Origin: Candidatus Krumholzibacteriia bacterium
GTDB taxonomy: Bacteria; Krumholzibacteriota; Krumholzibacteriia; Krumholzibacteriales; Krumholzibacteriaceae
Reading direction: 5' to 3'
DNA: 17,866 nucleotides
Assembly (NCBI GenBank): GCA_028696635.1
Contig: JAQVGR010000003.1
Span: forward strand, 2,565-20,430
This document shows positions 1 to 7,460 of the stretch, piece by piece. The position numbers and the translations under genes are program-made. The stretch's first letter is position 1. The number at the start of each line of letters is the position of its first letter. A model generated the notes under the pieces. The model was not told where the DNA came from. It did no database searches and saw only the letters and a list, made by a program, of their open reading frames with translations.

Positions 1-501
1 CTCCTCCGAGAGCGGCCGCAGAACGAAGACCCGGCACCGGGAGAGCAGCGGCGGGATCACCTCGAAGCTGGGGTTCTCGGTGGTGGCGCCGATCAGTATG
101 ATCGTGCCCGATTCGATGTGCGGGAGGAAGGCGTCCTGCTGCGCCTTGTTGAAACGGTGGATCTCGTCGACGAAGAGGATTGTCCGCCCGCCCTTCGTCC
201 GCAGGCGCTGCCCGGCCTCGGCGACGATCCGCCGCACGTCGGCGATCCCCGATGTCACCGCGGAGAAGAACGAGAAGCGCGCGTCGACCGCGCCGGCGAT
301 GATGTGCGCCAGCGTCGTCTTGCCGCACCCCGGCGGCCCCCAGAATATCAGCGACGACTCGAGGCGCCCCTGCTCGAGCATGCGGCGCAGGATCTTCCCC
401 TCCCCGACGACCTCGTCCTGGCCGAAGAACTCCTCGAGGGTGCGCGGCCGCATCCGCTCCGCGAGCGGAGGCGCGGCGTCCTGGGGGAAGAGCTCGTTCA
501 T
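1..501 (-). CDS. rarA: Replication-associated recombination protein A (RarA/MgsA), N-terminal part, cut by window edge
   Basis: AAA+ ATPase of the clamp-loader-like RarA/MgsA/WRNIP1 family, which acts at stalled replication forks in the cytoplasm. The 167 visible residues cover the start of the protein. A Walker A motif GPPGCGKT lies at residues 55-62, Walker B 'FVDEIH' at 110-115, and a sensor-1 'GATTEN' at 138-143. The 'RFNKAQQDAFLPHIESG' stretch between the last two is highly characteristic of RarA. The family is about 440 residues long, so the lid, helical and tetramerisation regions lie beyond position 1. The ATG at 499-501 begins two bases after the stop of the upstream phosphatase gene and has no clear Shine-Dalgarno sequence, so translation is probably coupled. 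Identification is near certain for an N-terminal fragment. The gene runs off the window and shows no sign of damage. Confidence 0.96.
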   Translation of the reverse strand, partial: MNELFPQDAAPPLAERMRPRTLEEFFGQDEVVGEGKILRRMLEQGRLESSLIFWGPPGCGKTTLAHIIAGAVDARFSFFSAVTSGIADVRRIVAEAGQRLRTKGGRTILFVDEIHRFNKAQQDAFLPHIESGTIILIGATTENPSFEVIPPLLSRCRVFVLRPLSEE

Positions 502-503
502 CG

Positions 504-1448
504 TCAGGTGTAGTCCGGTTCCTTGTCGAAGAAATGCTCGGTGCGCAGGGTCCGGATCGTGCCGCTCCTGCTGCGGAGCACGAGGCTGTGCGTCACCGCG
601 CCTCCCGGGCGGAAGGAGACCCCGTCGAGGAAGGCGCTGCGCGTCACGCCGGTGACGGCGAACATGATATTGGATCCGCCGGTGAGATCCCCGGCGCGGA
701 AGACCCTGCCGTAATCGCCCTCCCCGTCATGCGGGCCCGTATCGTCGCGCACCAGCTCCCCCTGGAACCCGCCGCCGATGCAGGCGAGGGCCGCGGCGGC
801 GATGACTCCCTGCCTCGTGTCGCCGGTGCCCATCATCACGTCGATCCCCGTGCCCGGCAGCGCGGCTGCGATCGCCGCGGCGAGATCTCCGTCGCGCACC
901 AGCTCGATCCGCGCCCCTGCGCGGCGCACCTCGTCGATCAGCGTATCGTGCCGCTCGCAGTCGAGGATCGCCACGGTGAGGTCCTCCACGTAGACCCGTT
1001 TCGTCCCGGCGATCTTCACCAGGGTGTCGAAGACCGGCTCGCGGATGTCGATCGCGTCGGCCGCGTCCGCGCTCACGGCGAGCTTGCGCATGAAGGGGGC
1101 GTCGAAGTAGCGGAACCCCCCGCGCGGCCCCAGGGCGATCGCCGAGATGGCGTTCGATTGGCCGTCGGCGAGCGAGGCCATCCCCTCGAGCGGATCGAGG
1201 GCGATGTCGACCTCGGGCTCGTCCCCCGTGCCGACGGTGCGGCCGCGTCCGAGCACCGCGTCGGGAATATCGTCGCGCTCTCCGATGACGATATGTCCGG
1301 TGATCTTCGCGTTCCTGATCGCCAGCTCCATCGCGGCGGAGGCCGCGCGGTCGGCGGCGATCGGATCGCCTTTGCCCTGCAGCCGGGCGGCGGCGAGCGC
1401 CGCCGCTTCCGTCACCCTGACCAGTTCAAGGGCCAGATTGCGGTCCAC
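504..1448 (-). CDS. glpX: GlpX-family (class II fructose-1,6-bisphosphatase-like) protein with altered active site
   Basis: The 314-residue protein aligns along its length with GlpX, the class II fructose-1,6-bisphosphatase of gluconeogenesis (inositol-monophosphatase fold, metal dependent). The N-terminus 'LVRVTEAAALAAARLQGKGD', 'DIALDPLEG' (81-89) and the C-terminal 'VTGVTRSAFLDGV' are family signatures. Against E. coli GlpX as I remember it, ligand positions D33, E57, D85 and E88 are kept. The residue after DPLEG is Met rather than the catalytic Thr, the 'GGAPEG' Glu is Gln (GTGDTRQG), and the GEGE-x-DE loop reads GERDDIP. A stretch of roughly 18 residues present in E. coli after the 'VRDD' region is missing, giving 314 instead of 336 residues. 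The start is a GTG preceded by GGGAGAGG, just after the stop of the zinc-ribbon gene. It could still be an FBPase or SBPase, or a divergent phosphatase. Family membership is firm; activity is uncertain. Confidence 0.88.
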   Translation of the reverse strand: MDRNLALELVRVTEAAALAAARLQGKGDPIAADRAASAAMELAIRNAKITGHIVIGERDDIPDAVLGRGRTVGTGDEPEVDIALDPLEGMASLADGQSNAISAIALGPRGGFRYFDAPFMRKLAVSADAADAIDIREPVFDTLVKIAGTKRVYVEDLTVAILDCERHDTLIDEVRRAGARIELVRDGDLAAAIAAALPGTGIDVMMGTGDTRQGVIAAAALACIGGGFQGELVRDDTGPHDGEGDYGRVFRAGDLTGGSNIMFAVTGVTRSAFLDGVSFRPGGAVTHSLVLRSRSGTIRTLRTEHFFDKEPDYT

Positions 1449-1462
1449 CGATCATCCTCTCC

Positions 1463-1894
1463 CTACTCCTCCGCGGAAAGGCCCGCCTCGCTCCGACGGG
1501 CGTCGCCCTGCATCTTCGAGCGTTTCTCGACGACCAGCACGTTGAGGTCCTTCGCCATCTGGTACTGATGGATCGCGAAGAGCACGGGAAGGAGGATGTA
1601 CGCCAGACCGACGGTGAGCGGTATGGCGAAGATCTGGACCACGAAGGTCAGCCAGAACCAGTTCCACTGGCCGAGATAGACATACCCGACGGGCCCGAGC
1701 AGGATCCATCCGAAGAAGAATCCGATCGCCGCGGCGACTCCGGGGTTCTTCGTCTCGCCGGGGACCTTCAGGCGCGTCAGTTCGTAACCGTACAGCCCGC
1801 CGCCTGCGTGAGCCTCTTTCCTGAGGGCGCCGCCGCAGTGCGGGCAGAACGCCGCGTTGTCCTCGATCTCTCTCCCGCAATGCCGGCAGTACAT
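1463..1894 (-). CDS. Zinc-ribbon, TM2-like small membrane protein
   Basis: A 143-residue protein opens with a zinc-ribbon made of two CxxC pairs (C3, C6, C17, C20; 'YCRHCG...FCPHCG'). A linker follows, then a hydrophobic region resembling a TM2 domain: one segment 'GFFFGWILLGPVGYVYLG' with a glycine-rich turn, and a second long segment around 'WLTFVVQIFAIPLTVGLAYILL'. A charged cytosolic tail ends the protein. Such proteins are common and mostly uncharacterised; a regulatory or sensing role is only a guess. The ATG at 1892-1894 was chosen because GGAGG sits eight bases upstream and the zinc-ribbon begins immediately at residue 2; the upstream in-frame extension is unlike protein. It is the first gene of a tight unit with glpX and rarA, separated from glpX by 14 bases. 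The 111 bases upstream contain no promoter I trust. Confidence 0.82.
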   Translation of the reverse strand: MYCRHCGREIEDNAAFCPHCGGALRKEAHAGGGLYGYELTRLKVPGETKNPGVAAAIGFFFGWILLGPVGYVYLGQWNWFWLTFVVQIFAIPLTVGLAYILLPVLFAIHQYQMAKDLNVLVVEKRSKMQGDARRSEAGLSAEE

Positions 1895-2005
1895 GATGTC
1901 TACCTCCGTTCTGGAATCCTCGTTTCCGTATACGGTTTCCGAAGGAGGAAAGTTGCCGTTACGCGGGCAAGTGTACCGGAAGGGGACCGAAGGGCACAAC
2001 CGTTT

Positions 2006-3229
2006 TTACCGCGGGGGCGGGGGGTCCTGCGCGGGCGAGCCGGACTCTCTCGCGCGGCGGAGGCTCTCGAGGTTGACCGTGGCTGCTACGTTCTCCGGGT
2101 CGAGCTCGAGGGCCCGCACGAGGAGCGCCTCGGCCTCTTCGAGCTCCCCCTCGGCCCCCAGATAGACGGCGAGGTTCACCAGGCCGGTCGGCCAGTCGGG
2201 ACGCTCGGCGACGACGCCTCGCTGGATCTCGAGCGCCTCCCGCGTCCGGCCGGTCATGTGCAGGCACATCGCCGCGCGGTCCCGGTTCTCGGGGGTCTGA
2301 GCAAGCGAACGGAAGATCCCGAGCGCCTCGGCGTACTCCCCGCGGCGCATCAGCAGGCGCCCGAGCCGGCGCTCGATCTCCTCGTCGGGGGCCTCCGCGA
2401 TCAGCCCGCGCAAAACCGCCTCCGCCTCGTCGTACCGCCCCGCGCGGGCGAGGGCCTCGGCGAACGCGGCCCTGATCCCGCGGTCCCCGGGATCCCCGCG
2501 CAGCGCCGCCTCGAGCGGCCCTATCGCCTCGGCGGGGCGCTCGCCGCGCAGCAGCAGCAGGCCGAGCTGGTAGAGGAACTCCCCCGGCAGCGGACCGGCC
2601 GCCTCGGCCCTGACGAAGAGGCTCTCCGCCTGGACCGGCGCCGCCTCGGCGATCAGCATCCCCTTGAGCCCGAGCAGGTAGGGGTCCTTCGGGGCGGACG
2701 AAAGCCCCTCGTCCACCGCCTCGAGGGCGCGGTCCCGCTCCCCGCGGTGGAGGAACGCCGCCGCCCTGTTGCGCTGCACGACGGGTCGATTGACAGCCCC
2801 GCAGAACCGCGACGCCTCCGCGAGCTCGGTCAGCGCCCTCCCCGACCGCCCCGACTCGAGGAGCACGACGGCGAAATTGAGGTGGTTGTCGCAGGAGGCG
2901 TAGTCGGCGAGCAGGGCCTGTTCGAAGAGCGCGACCGACTCGTCGAACCTCCCCGTCTTTCCCAGGGCGAGCGCCTTCTGCCCCCAGAGCCGCGGATCGC
3001 CCCCCGCGTCCGATTCGACGCTGTCGGCCGCGTCGACGACCCGCTCCCACCGCTCTTCCGCGATCAGCCGCATGATGCGCCGATCAGCGGCCTCGCGACG
3101 CGGATCGTCCCACTGCCCGTCGCCCGCCGGGCCCCGCGCGCCGCCTGCGCACGCGGCTATCAGAGCGGCGAGAAAGACGTGCGCGAGCGCAAGGGCCATA
3201 CAGCGGTGAGTGCGGGGCGCAGCGGACAT
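2006..3229 (-). CDS. Tetratricopeptide-repeat lipoprotein
   Basis: A 407-residue protein carries a signal peptide with a lipobox at residues 24-27 (I-A-A-C, lipidated Cys27), so it is probably anchored to the inner or outer membrane facing the periplasm. The mature part is almost entirely helical TPR repeats. Examples are 'GKTGRFDESVALFEQALL', 'ERPAEAIGPLEAALRGDPGD', 'ARAGRYDEAEAVLRGLIAEAPD', 'RRGEYAEALGIFRSLAQ' and 'GELEEAEALLVRALELDPEN', each with the small-residue and Pro spacing of a TPR. TPR proteins act as docking scaffolds; the partner cannot be told from sequence. The start has GGAGA four to five bases upstream. The gene stands between the zinc-ribbon gene (111-base gap) and another TPR gene (145-base gap), and a weak promoter candidate lies at 3268-3297. 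Confidence 0.88.
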   Translation of the reverse strand: MSAAPRTHRCMALALAHVFLAALIAACAGGARGPAGDGQWDDPRREAADRRIMRLIAEERWERVVDAADSVESDAGGDPRLWGQKALALGKTGRFDESVALFEQALLADYASCDNHLNFAVVLLESGRSGRALTELAEASRFCGAVNRPVVQRNRAAAFLHRGERDRALEAVDEGLSSAPKDPYLLGLKGMLIAEAAPVQAESLFVRAEAAGPLPGEFLYQLGLLLLRGERPAEAIGPLEAALRGDPGDRGIRAAFAEALARAGRYDEAEAVLRGLIAEAPDEEIERRLGRLLMRRGEYAEALGIFRSLAQTPENRDRAAMCLHMTGRTREALEIQRGVVAERPDWPTGLVNLAVYLGAEGELEEAEALLVRALELDPENVAATVNLESLRRARESGSPAQDPPPPR

Positions 3230-3267
3230 GGTTCTCCGATCCGTGGGACGGCGGAGTCGTCGATCGG

Positions 3268-3297
3268 ATGATACGGATCGGAGGAAGGCCTTGCCAG
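3268..3297 (-). promoter_or_regulatory. Possible sigma70-type promoter for the TPR lipoprotein gene
   Basis: Reading the minus strand, CTGGCA (3292-3297) and TATCAT (3268-3273) are separated by 18 bases. Both hexamers deviate from consensus, but the position, about 40 bases upstream of the GTG/ATG-proximal ribosome site of the 2006-3229 gene, is suitable. This is an inference from hexamer matching only. Confidence 0.35.
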
Positions 3298-3374
3298 GGA
3301 TTTTTCGCGCGGACGGATCTTCCGGGGCCGCGCCACTCCGGGATCGTCATCGCCTCGCCGGGCCTTGACGGCCG

Positions 3375-3875
3375 CTATTTCTTCAGCCCCTTGTGGCGCC
3401 TCTCCCGCAGCTGGTACCGCAGCTTCCCCAGCCTGACGTTGATCGGGTGGTTGCGGCCGAGAAACGGCAGGACCGGCTTGCGCCTGACCCCCATGCTCGA
3501 GAGCTCGAGCGCGGTGGCGGGGTGCGTCGGATCGAGCTGGTAGGCCTTGAGCAGGTATTCGCGGGCGTTATGGCGGTCGCCCCGTTTGAGGCAGATGCGT
3601 CCGAGATTGACGAGCAGGACCGGGTCGAGATCCTGCCCGGCCGACGCGATCGCATCCCGGCAGATCTTCTCCCCCTCGGCATGCTCCCCCTGCATCGCTA
3701 TGCAGAGCCCCAACGCCGAGGCGTAGCGCGGGTTGTCGGGCGCGATCTTCATCGCCTCCCTGAGCAGGTGGACTGCCTTGCCGTAGTTGTTGCGGCGTAT
3801 ATGCGCCTCCGCCTTCGCGTAGAGCTCGCGCGACTCGAACGTCTCCCTGACCATGATCTCGTCTGTCGTTGTCAC
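3375..3875 (-). CDS. Small cytoplasmic TPR protein
   Basis: A 166-residue protein with no signal peptide. It has three TPR-like units: 'ELYAKAEAHIRRNNYGKAVHLLREAMKIAPDN', 'ASALGLCIAMQGEHAEGEKICRDAIASA', and 'VLLVNLGRICLKRGDRHNAREYLLKAYQLDPTH'. A basic C-terminal tail rich in Arg and Lys follows ('RYQLRERRHKGLKK'). The tail could bind nucleic acid or membrane, but that is speculation. The GTG at 3873-3875 was chosen because AAGG lies six bases upstream. An ATG at 3854 (159 residues) and a TTG at 3923 (182 residues) are alternatives; the extra N-terminal residues do not look conserved. It is divergently arranged with the secreted-protein gene at 4138. The adjacent TPR lipoprotein is a separate reading frame and not a broken half of this one. 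Confidence 0.8.
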   Translation of the reverse strand: MTTTDEIMVRETFESRELYAKAEAHIRRNNYGKAVHLLREAMKIAPDNPRYASALGLCIAMQGEHAEGEKICRDAIASAGQDLDPVLLVNLGRICLKRGDRHNAREYLLKAYQLDPTHPATALELSSMGVRRKPVLPFLGRNHPINVRLGKLRYQLRERRHKGLKK

Positions 3876-4040
3876 TGTGCACCTTCCAATTGCAAAATCC
3901 GACGACATCCAGCCGGCGGTCAAAATGTAACCCGTTGTCTAAATATATCTTGCAAAATCATTTTCGGCCGCGCCGGCTCCGCACCTGTTTATGCATGAAC
4001 CGTTCCCGTCGGCGCGGGCAGGGGCGCCCCGGAGGCCGTA

Positions 4041-4069
4041 TTGACAAAAAATTGTTGGTGGGCTATACT
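4041..4069 (+). promoter_or_regulatory. Near-consensus sigma70 promoter
   Basis: TTGACA at 4041-4046 and TATACT at 4064-4069 are separated by exactly 17 bases, in an AT-rich patch (ACAAAAAATTGTT) that stands out from the high-GC surroundings. Predicted transcription start is near 4076, giving a leader of about 60 bases to the GTG at 4138. A perfect 10-base palindrome GGGGCGCCCC sits directly upstream at 4021-4030 and might bind a regulator. Confidence 0.8.
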
Positions 4070-4137
4070 TTACCCTACATGCGACGCATTCCTGAAGGTC
4101 TGGCTGCGTTGAGCGTGCAACAGCAAGGATGTGTGAC

Positions 4138-5379
4138 GTGGGTGCTCGTCGGCTGACAGGCGCGCTGTGCGGCGCGCTTCTTATCTTTACAACGCCGTCC
4201 TCCCCCGCGAGATCTGGCGATTTCTCCTCGATACAGCTCGTCGGCGCCTTCGGCGGGATCACCTGCGAGCCCGACGACCCGGCAAACGAGATGGCCCCCG
4301 CCGGCCCGCACCTGTGGAGGAAACTGAAGTTCATCGACGAGCCGGGCGCCCCCGACACGATACTCTTCAAGTTCACCGCCGAGCACTCGTACATGCCGGG
4401 GCACTGGGGCTGGTCGTTCGTGCACGGCTGGGGGATAGCAGACTATGGCTGGAGCCCGCCGTCGATCGCCGCCGTCCTCTTCGATTGCGGTTACTACGAG
4501 TTCTTCTTCGACGACTCGACCTTCGAGTACCGGATCGACAGGCCCGGCGCCCGGATCGAGGGGGAGCTGCTCTCCGATCTCCCCTCGGTCCCCGACGGGG
4601 CGTCCCTCATGCTCGTCAGCGCGATCGACGGACCTGTCGCCATCTGCCCGTCGTTCAGCGGCAACCTCTTCTCGTTCGACCATCTCCCCGAGGAGGAGTT
4701 CGCCGTCACGGCATCGGCCCCGGGATACAGGGACACGACGGTGACCGGCATCATCCCCCATCCGGGGGAGCCCTACTGGATCTCTCTCCGCCTCAATCCG
4801 GTGACCGCCGTCCAGGTGACCTCGTTCTCGTGCGAGCGCACCGGAGGCGGAGTCCTGCTCGCCTGGACCGCATACTGCTGCGACAGGACCGGGTTCGACG
4901 TCTACCGCTCAGACGCGCCGGTCCTCGAATCGGCCGTGCGGCGCACCGCCGAGCCGGTCTTCGGCACGTCGAGCTTCAGCTTTTTCGACGAATGCGGCAG
5001 TCCTCAGGTCGACCGGTGGTACTGGATCGTCGAGATCGACAGCGCCGATCCGACGGTGATCGGACCGATATTCGCGGCGGGGCTGCCGGGGGTTCCGAGC
5101 TCCGCGGGGCAGAACTATCCGAATCCGTTCAATCCGGCGACGACGATTCCCTACACGGTCGGCTCCGCCTCCGGTTCGAGCGCCGTGGTCCTGGAGTTCT
5201 ACGACGTGGCGGGCCGACTGCTGTCGAGGCATGATCTGGGAGTCCGGTCGGCCGGCGACCACTCGTTCGTATGGAACCCGGCCCTCGCCCCGGGTTCGAT
5301 CGTTCCCTCGGGGGTGTACTGCTGCAGGGTACGGATCGGCAAGGAGACATTCACCAGGAAGATGATACTGCTCCGGTAA
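4138..5379 (+). CDS. Secreted modular beta-sandwich protein with FlgD-like C-terminal sorting-type domain
   Basis: A secreted protein of 413 residues. A signal peptide ('ALCGALLIFTTPSSPA') is followed by a Trp- and aromatic-rich domain. This has a pattern like SusE/SusF or CBM-type sandwiches: 'LWRKLKFIDEPG..TILFKF', 'GHWGWSF', 'CGYYEFFFDDSTFEYRI'. Next comes a PEGA/carboxypeptidase-regulatory-like repeat ('IEGELLSDLPSVPDGASLMLVS...FAVTASAPGYRDTTV'), a fibronectin-III-like segment ('SFSCERTGGGVLLAWTAY...FDVYRS'), and a C-terminal domain from about residue 326 starting 'NYPNPFNPATTI' and ending 'TRKMILLR'. The sandwich call is my reading of spacing and not a database match. GTG at 4138 was preferred because AAGGA is eight bases upstream; ATG at 4129 overlaps that site. 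The gene has its own strong promoter. A role in surface glycan binding is plausible given the glycosidase-like neighbour. Confidence 0.82.
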   Translation: MGARRLTGALCGALLIFTTPSSPARSGDFSSIQLVGAFGGITCEPDDPANEMAPAGPHLWRKLKFIDEPGAPDTILFKFTAEHSYMPGHWGWSFVHGWGIADYGWSPPSIAAVLFDCGYYEFFFDDSTFEYRIDRPGARIEGELLSDLPSVPDGASLMLVSAIDGPVAICPSFSGNLFSFDHLPEEEFAVTASAPGYRDTTVTGIIPHPGEPYWISLRLNPVTAVQVTSFSCERTGGGVLLAWTAYCCDRTGFDVYRSDAPVLESAVRRTAEPVFGTSSFSFFDECGSPQVDRWYWIVEIDSADPTVIGPIFAAGLPGVPSSAGQNYPNPFNPATTIPYTVGSASGSSAVVLEFYDVAGRLLSRHDLGVRSAGDHSFVWNPALAPGSIVPSGVYCCRVRIGKETFTRKMILLR

Positions 5380-5411
5380 CGGGCGGCCGCGGAGGCCGGC
5401 GGGGAGATCGC

Positions 5412-7409
5412 GTGGGCGCCTCGATGAGACGGAACATGATCAGGGACTCGATTGTCCCGCCGACCCGGGTCCGCCATGCCCTGGCCCGGGTCTTTTTCTG
5501 CCGCGGCCCGATGACGGCGGCAGCCGCCGTCATCGCCGCGGCATCTCTCCTTCTCTCCGGCGCGCCGCGGGCGGGGGGCGACGTCGAGCTGGCGATCGGC
5601 CTGGGGAAGCCGGGCGCCGCGCACCACGACGACGCTCCGATTCTGCCCGGCGACCAGGCGGCGATGGCCCGCTTCGACTTCGAGGGGTCGGTCCTCTACC
5701 ATCCCGGCCAGCGGATCAAGGACCATGCGGTCGTCCTGGAGGACGGCGTCTTTCACGTCTTCTACATCAGCGACCTGGACCGCTCGTTCGGCCACGCGAC
5801 CTCGACGGACCTGCGCCGCTGGGAGATCCACCCGCCGGTGCTCACGCGGGGGCCCGACGAATGGGATAATAGGTATATCTGGGCCCCGTGCGTCAGGCGC
5901 CTCGAGGGAACCGGCTCGTATCTGATGTACTATACCGGCGTCAACCCGTTCGCCTCGCAGAGCTGCGGTCTCGCCATCTCCACCGGAGACCTATGGAGCT
6001 GGTACAAGACCCCCAAGGAAATGATCAGACCGTTCGGCTGCGACCCGTCCTGGTGCCAGTGGGACTACTACGCATGGTCGCACTTCCGCGACCCGTTCTT
6101 CTTCGAGGACGGCGGCAAGCATTACATCACCAACACGGCGCGGGCCGGCAACGGGAACGGCGCGATCGCGCTCAGCGAGTCCGACGGGTACTACGACTGG
6201 AGCGACGCCGGCCCGCTGTACGTCCACAACAGCTCGCGTCTGCTCGAGAGCTCCCAGGTGATCAGGCACAACGGGAAGTATCACCTGTTCTTCACCGAGG
6301 AGGATGTCGGCGGGACCTCGCACATGTCCTCGGACTCGCTCCGCTCGGGGTGGGACATCAACTTCCGCATCTATATAGACTCCGGCCACGCTCCGGAGAT
6401 CACCGCCCTCCCCTCGGGGGATACGATCTTCTCCCGGCATACCTCCTATCTCGACTACACGGGGGCATACGTCAACATGATCCGGTTCGACACGCTCCTC
6501 TGGTCGGACAACCGCCCCGCGATCTACCGCGAGCCGCCGCTCAGCAGCGAGTGGACCAAGCTCTGGGGGACGGCGTTCGTCCGCCAGCCGGTCTTCGGGG
6601 ACGCGTACGCCTTCAGGGGCGACACGACGACCGTCGGGTTCGAGGGGAACTGGTGGATCGGCACGGCGGAGGCGTTCAACGGGCCGCTCTTCGGGTACCG
6701 GCCCGGGGCGTACCAGGGCGACGAGCCGCGCGGGGCGATCCGCTCACGCGTCTTCACCGTGACGGGCCGATCGATGAGCCTGCTCGTCGGCGGCGGGGCA
6801 TGGCCCGACTCGTGCTGGGTGGCTCTGCATCTGGCCGAGGACGGCTCGATCATCCGTCGCGAGACCGGCCGCGGCGTCGAACGGATGGACCGCCGCGTCT
6901 GGGACCTCGAGCCGTATATCGGCCGGCAGGTCTACATCGAGATCGTCGACGACTGCGCCTCGGCGATGGGTCACATCAACGTCGACTCCATCAGGGAGAG
7001 CCCGTTCCCCTTCGCCGTCGAGTCGGCGGGGAACGGCCTCTCGAGCCCGGGCTTCGCCTGCGGCGATTCGCCCTCGCCGGTCCCTCCCTCCCCCGCCCCC
7101 GCGGAGGGGACAGGACCGGCACCCCCGGCCCCGGGGCGCGAGGTCGTCTGCAACCCGAACCCGTGCAATCCCTCGACCGTCATCACCTTCAGCGGCTGCA
7201 CGAGCCGCGCCGCGCAGGTCGTGATCTTCTCCGTCTCGGGGCGCAGGATCTTCTCCGCCGAGGCCCCGGTCGGCGCCGACGGGACGGGGGCGTTCTTCTG
7301 GGAAGGGCGCTCGGCGGACGGCCGCGCGGTCGCCTCGGGGGTCTACGCCGCGGCGGTCTTCGACGGACCGGCGCTCGTCGGCGTCTCGAAGCTCGTCGTG
7401 CTGCGCTGA
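5412..7409 (+). CDS. Secreted GH32/GH43-superfamily five-bladed propeller protein with C-terminal sorting-type domain
   Basis: A protein of about 665 residues resembling the five-bladed propeller glycosidases (clans GH-F/GH-J, GH43/GH32/GH68). Three catalytic-type positions are visible. D104 in 'QRIKDHAVVLEDGVFHVFY' could be the nucleophile/base, D227 lies in the 'FRDPFFFEDG' (RDP) motif, and E279 in 'LLESSQVIRHNGKYHLFFTEE' could be the general acid. 'RYIWAPCVRR' and 'SYLMYYTG' are further blade signatures. Residues after about 410 form a beta-sandwich ('FEGNWWIGTAEAF...GAIRSRVFTVTG') as in GH32-like proteins. A Pro/Ala linker and a C-terminal domain starting 'NPNPCNPSTVI' and ending 'VLR' follow. 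GTG at 5412 has GGGGAG five bases upstream. ATG 5511 would give a tidy signal peptide, and the hairpin at 5462-5497 would then lie outside the gene, but 5511 has no ribosome site. The substrate is unknown. Confidence 0.85.
   Translation: MGASMRRNMIRDSIVPPTRVRHALARVFFCRGPMTAAAAVIAAASLLLSGAPRAGGDVELAIGLGKPGAAHHDDAPILPGDQAAMARFDFEGSVLYHPGQRIKDHAVVLEDGVFHVFYISDLDRSFGHATSTDLRRWEIHPPVLTRGPDEWDNRYIWAPCVRRLEGTGSYLMYYTGVNPFASQSCGLAISTGDLWSWYKTPKEMIRPFGCDPSWCQWDYYAWSHFRDPFFFEDGGKHYITNTARAGNGNGAIALSESDGYYDWSDAGPLYVHNSSRLLESSQVIRHNGKYHLFFTEEDVGGTSHMSSDSLRSGWDINFRIYIDSGHAPEITALPSGDTIFSRHTSYLDYTGAYVNMIRFDTLLWSDNRPAIYREPPLSSEWTKLWGTAFVRQPVFGDAYAFRGDTTTVGFEGNWWIGTAEAFNGPLFGYRPGAYQGDEPRGAIRSRVFTVTGRSMSLLVGGGAWPDSCWVALHLAEDGSIIRRETGRGVERMDRRVWDLEPYIGRQVYIEIVDDCASAMGHINVDSIRESPFPFAVESAGNGLSSPGFACGDSPSPVPPSPAPAEGTGPAPPAPGREVVCNPNPCNPSTVITFSGCTSRAAQVVIFSVSGRRIFSAEAPVGADGTGAFFWEGRSADGRAVASGVYAAAVFDGPALVGVSKLVVLR
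5462..5497 (+). terminator. Rho-independent-type terminator overlapping the start of the next gene
   Basis: GACCCGGG (5462-5469) pairs perfectly with CCCGGGTC (5485-5492) across a 15-base loop, and five T residues follow at once. It lies 83 bases after the stop of the 4138-5379 gene. It overlaps the 5' end of the 5412 gene if that gene starts at its best-supported ribosome site. Confidence 0.6.
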
Positions 7410-7460
7410 CCGGTTTTTTGGCTCGCCCCGGGGCGCTCCCGAGTGATATCTTCCCCCTGT

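Noticed and set aside
1926..1935. Palindrome CCGTATACGG with flanking GTTTCCG direct repeats upstream of the zinc-ribbon gene
   Set aside because: Short and isolated, with no nearby promoter hexamers that fit; could be an operator but evidence is too thin.
1568..3271. Plus-strand frame of 567 codons across the zinc-ribbon and TPR genes
   Set aside because: Antisense to genes with signal peptides, zinc-ribbon and TPR signatures; composition is that of a shadow frame.
2006..3875. Two adjacent TPR genes as halves of one broken gene
   Set aside because: The upstream one ends with a basic tail and stop. The downstream one has its own signal peptide, lipobox and ribosome site, separated by 145 bases.
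3876..3970. AT-rich stretch upstream of the small TPR gene as its promoter
   Set aside because: TTGCAA and TATATT or TTACAT are present on the minus strand, but no combination gives 16-18 base spacing.
7424..7435. Perfect palindrome CGCCCCGGGGCG after a run of T residues between the propeller and barrel genes
   Set aside because: The T run precedes the palindrome on the plus strand, so it is not an intrinsic terminator; it is short enough to be chance in this GC background.
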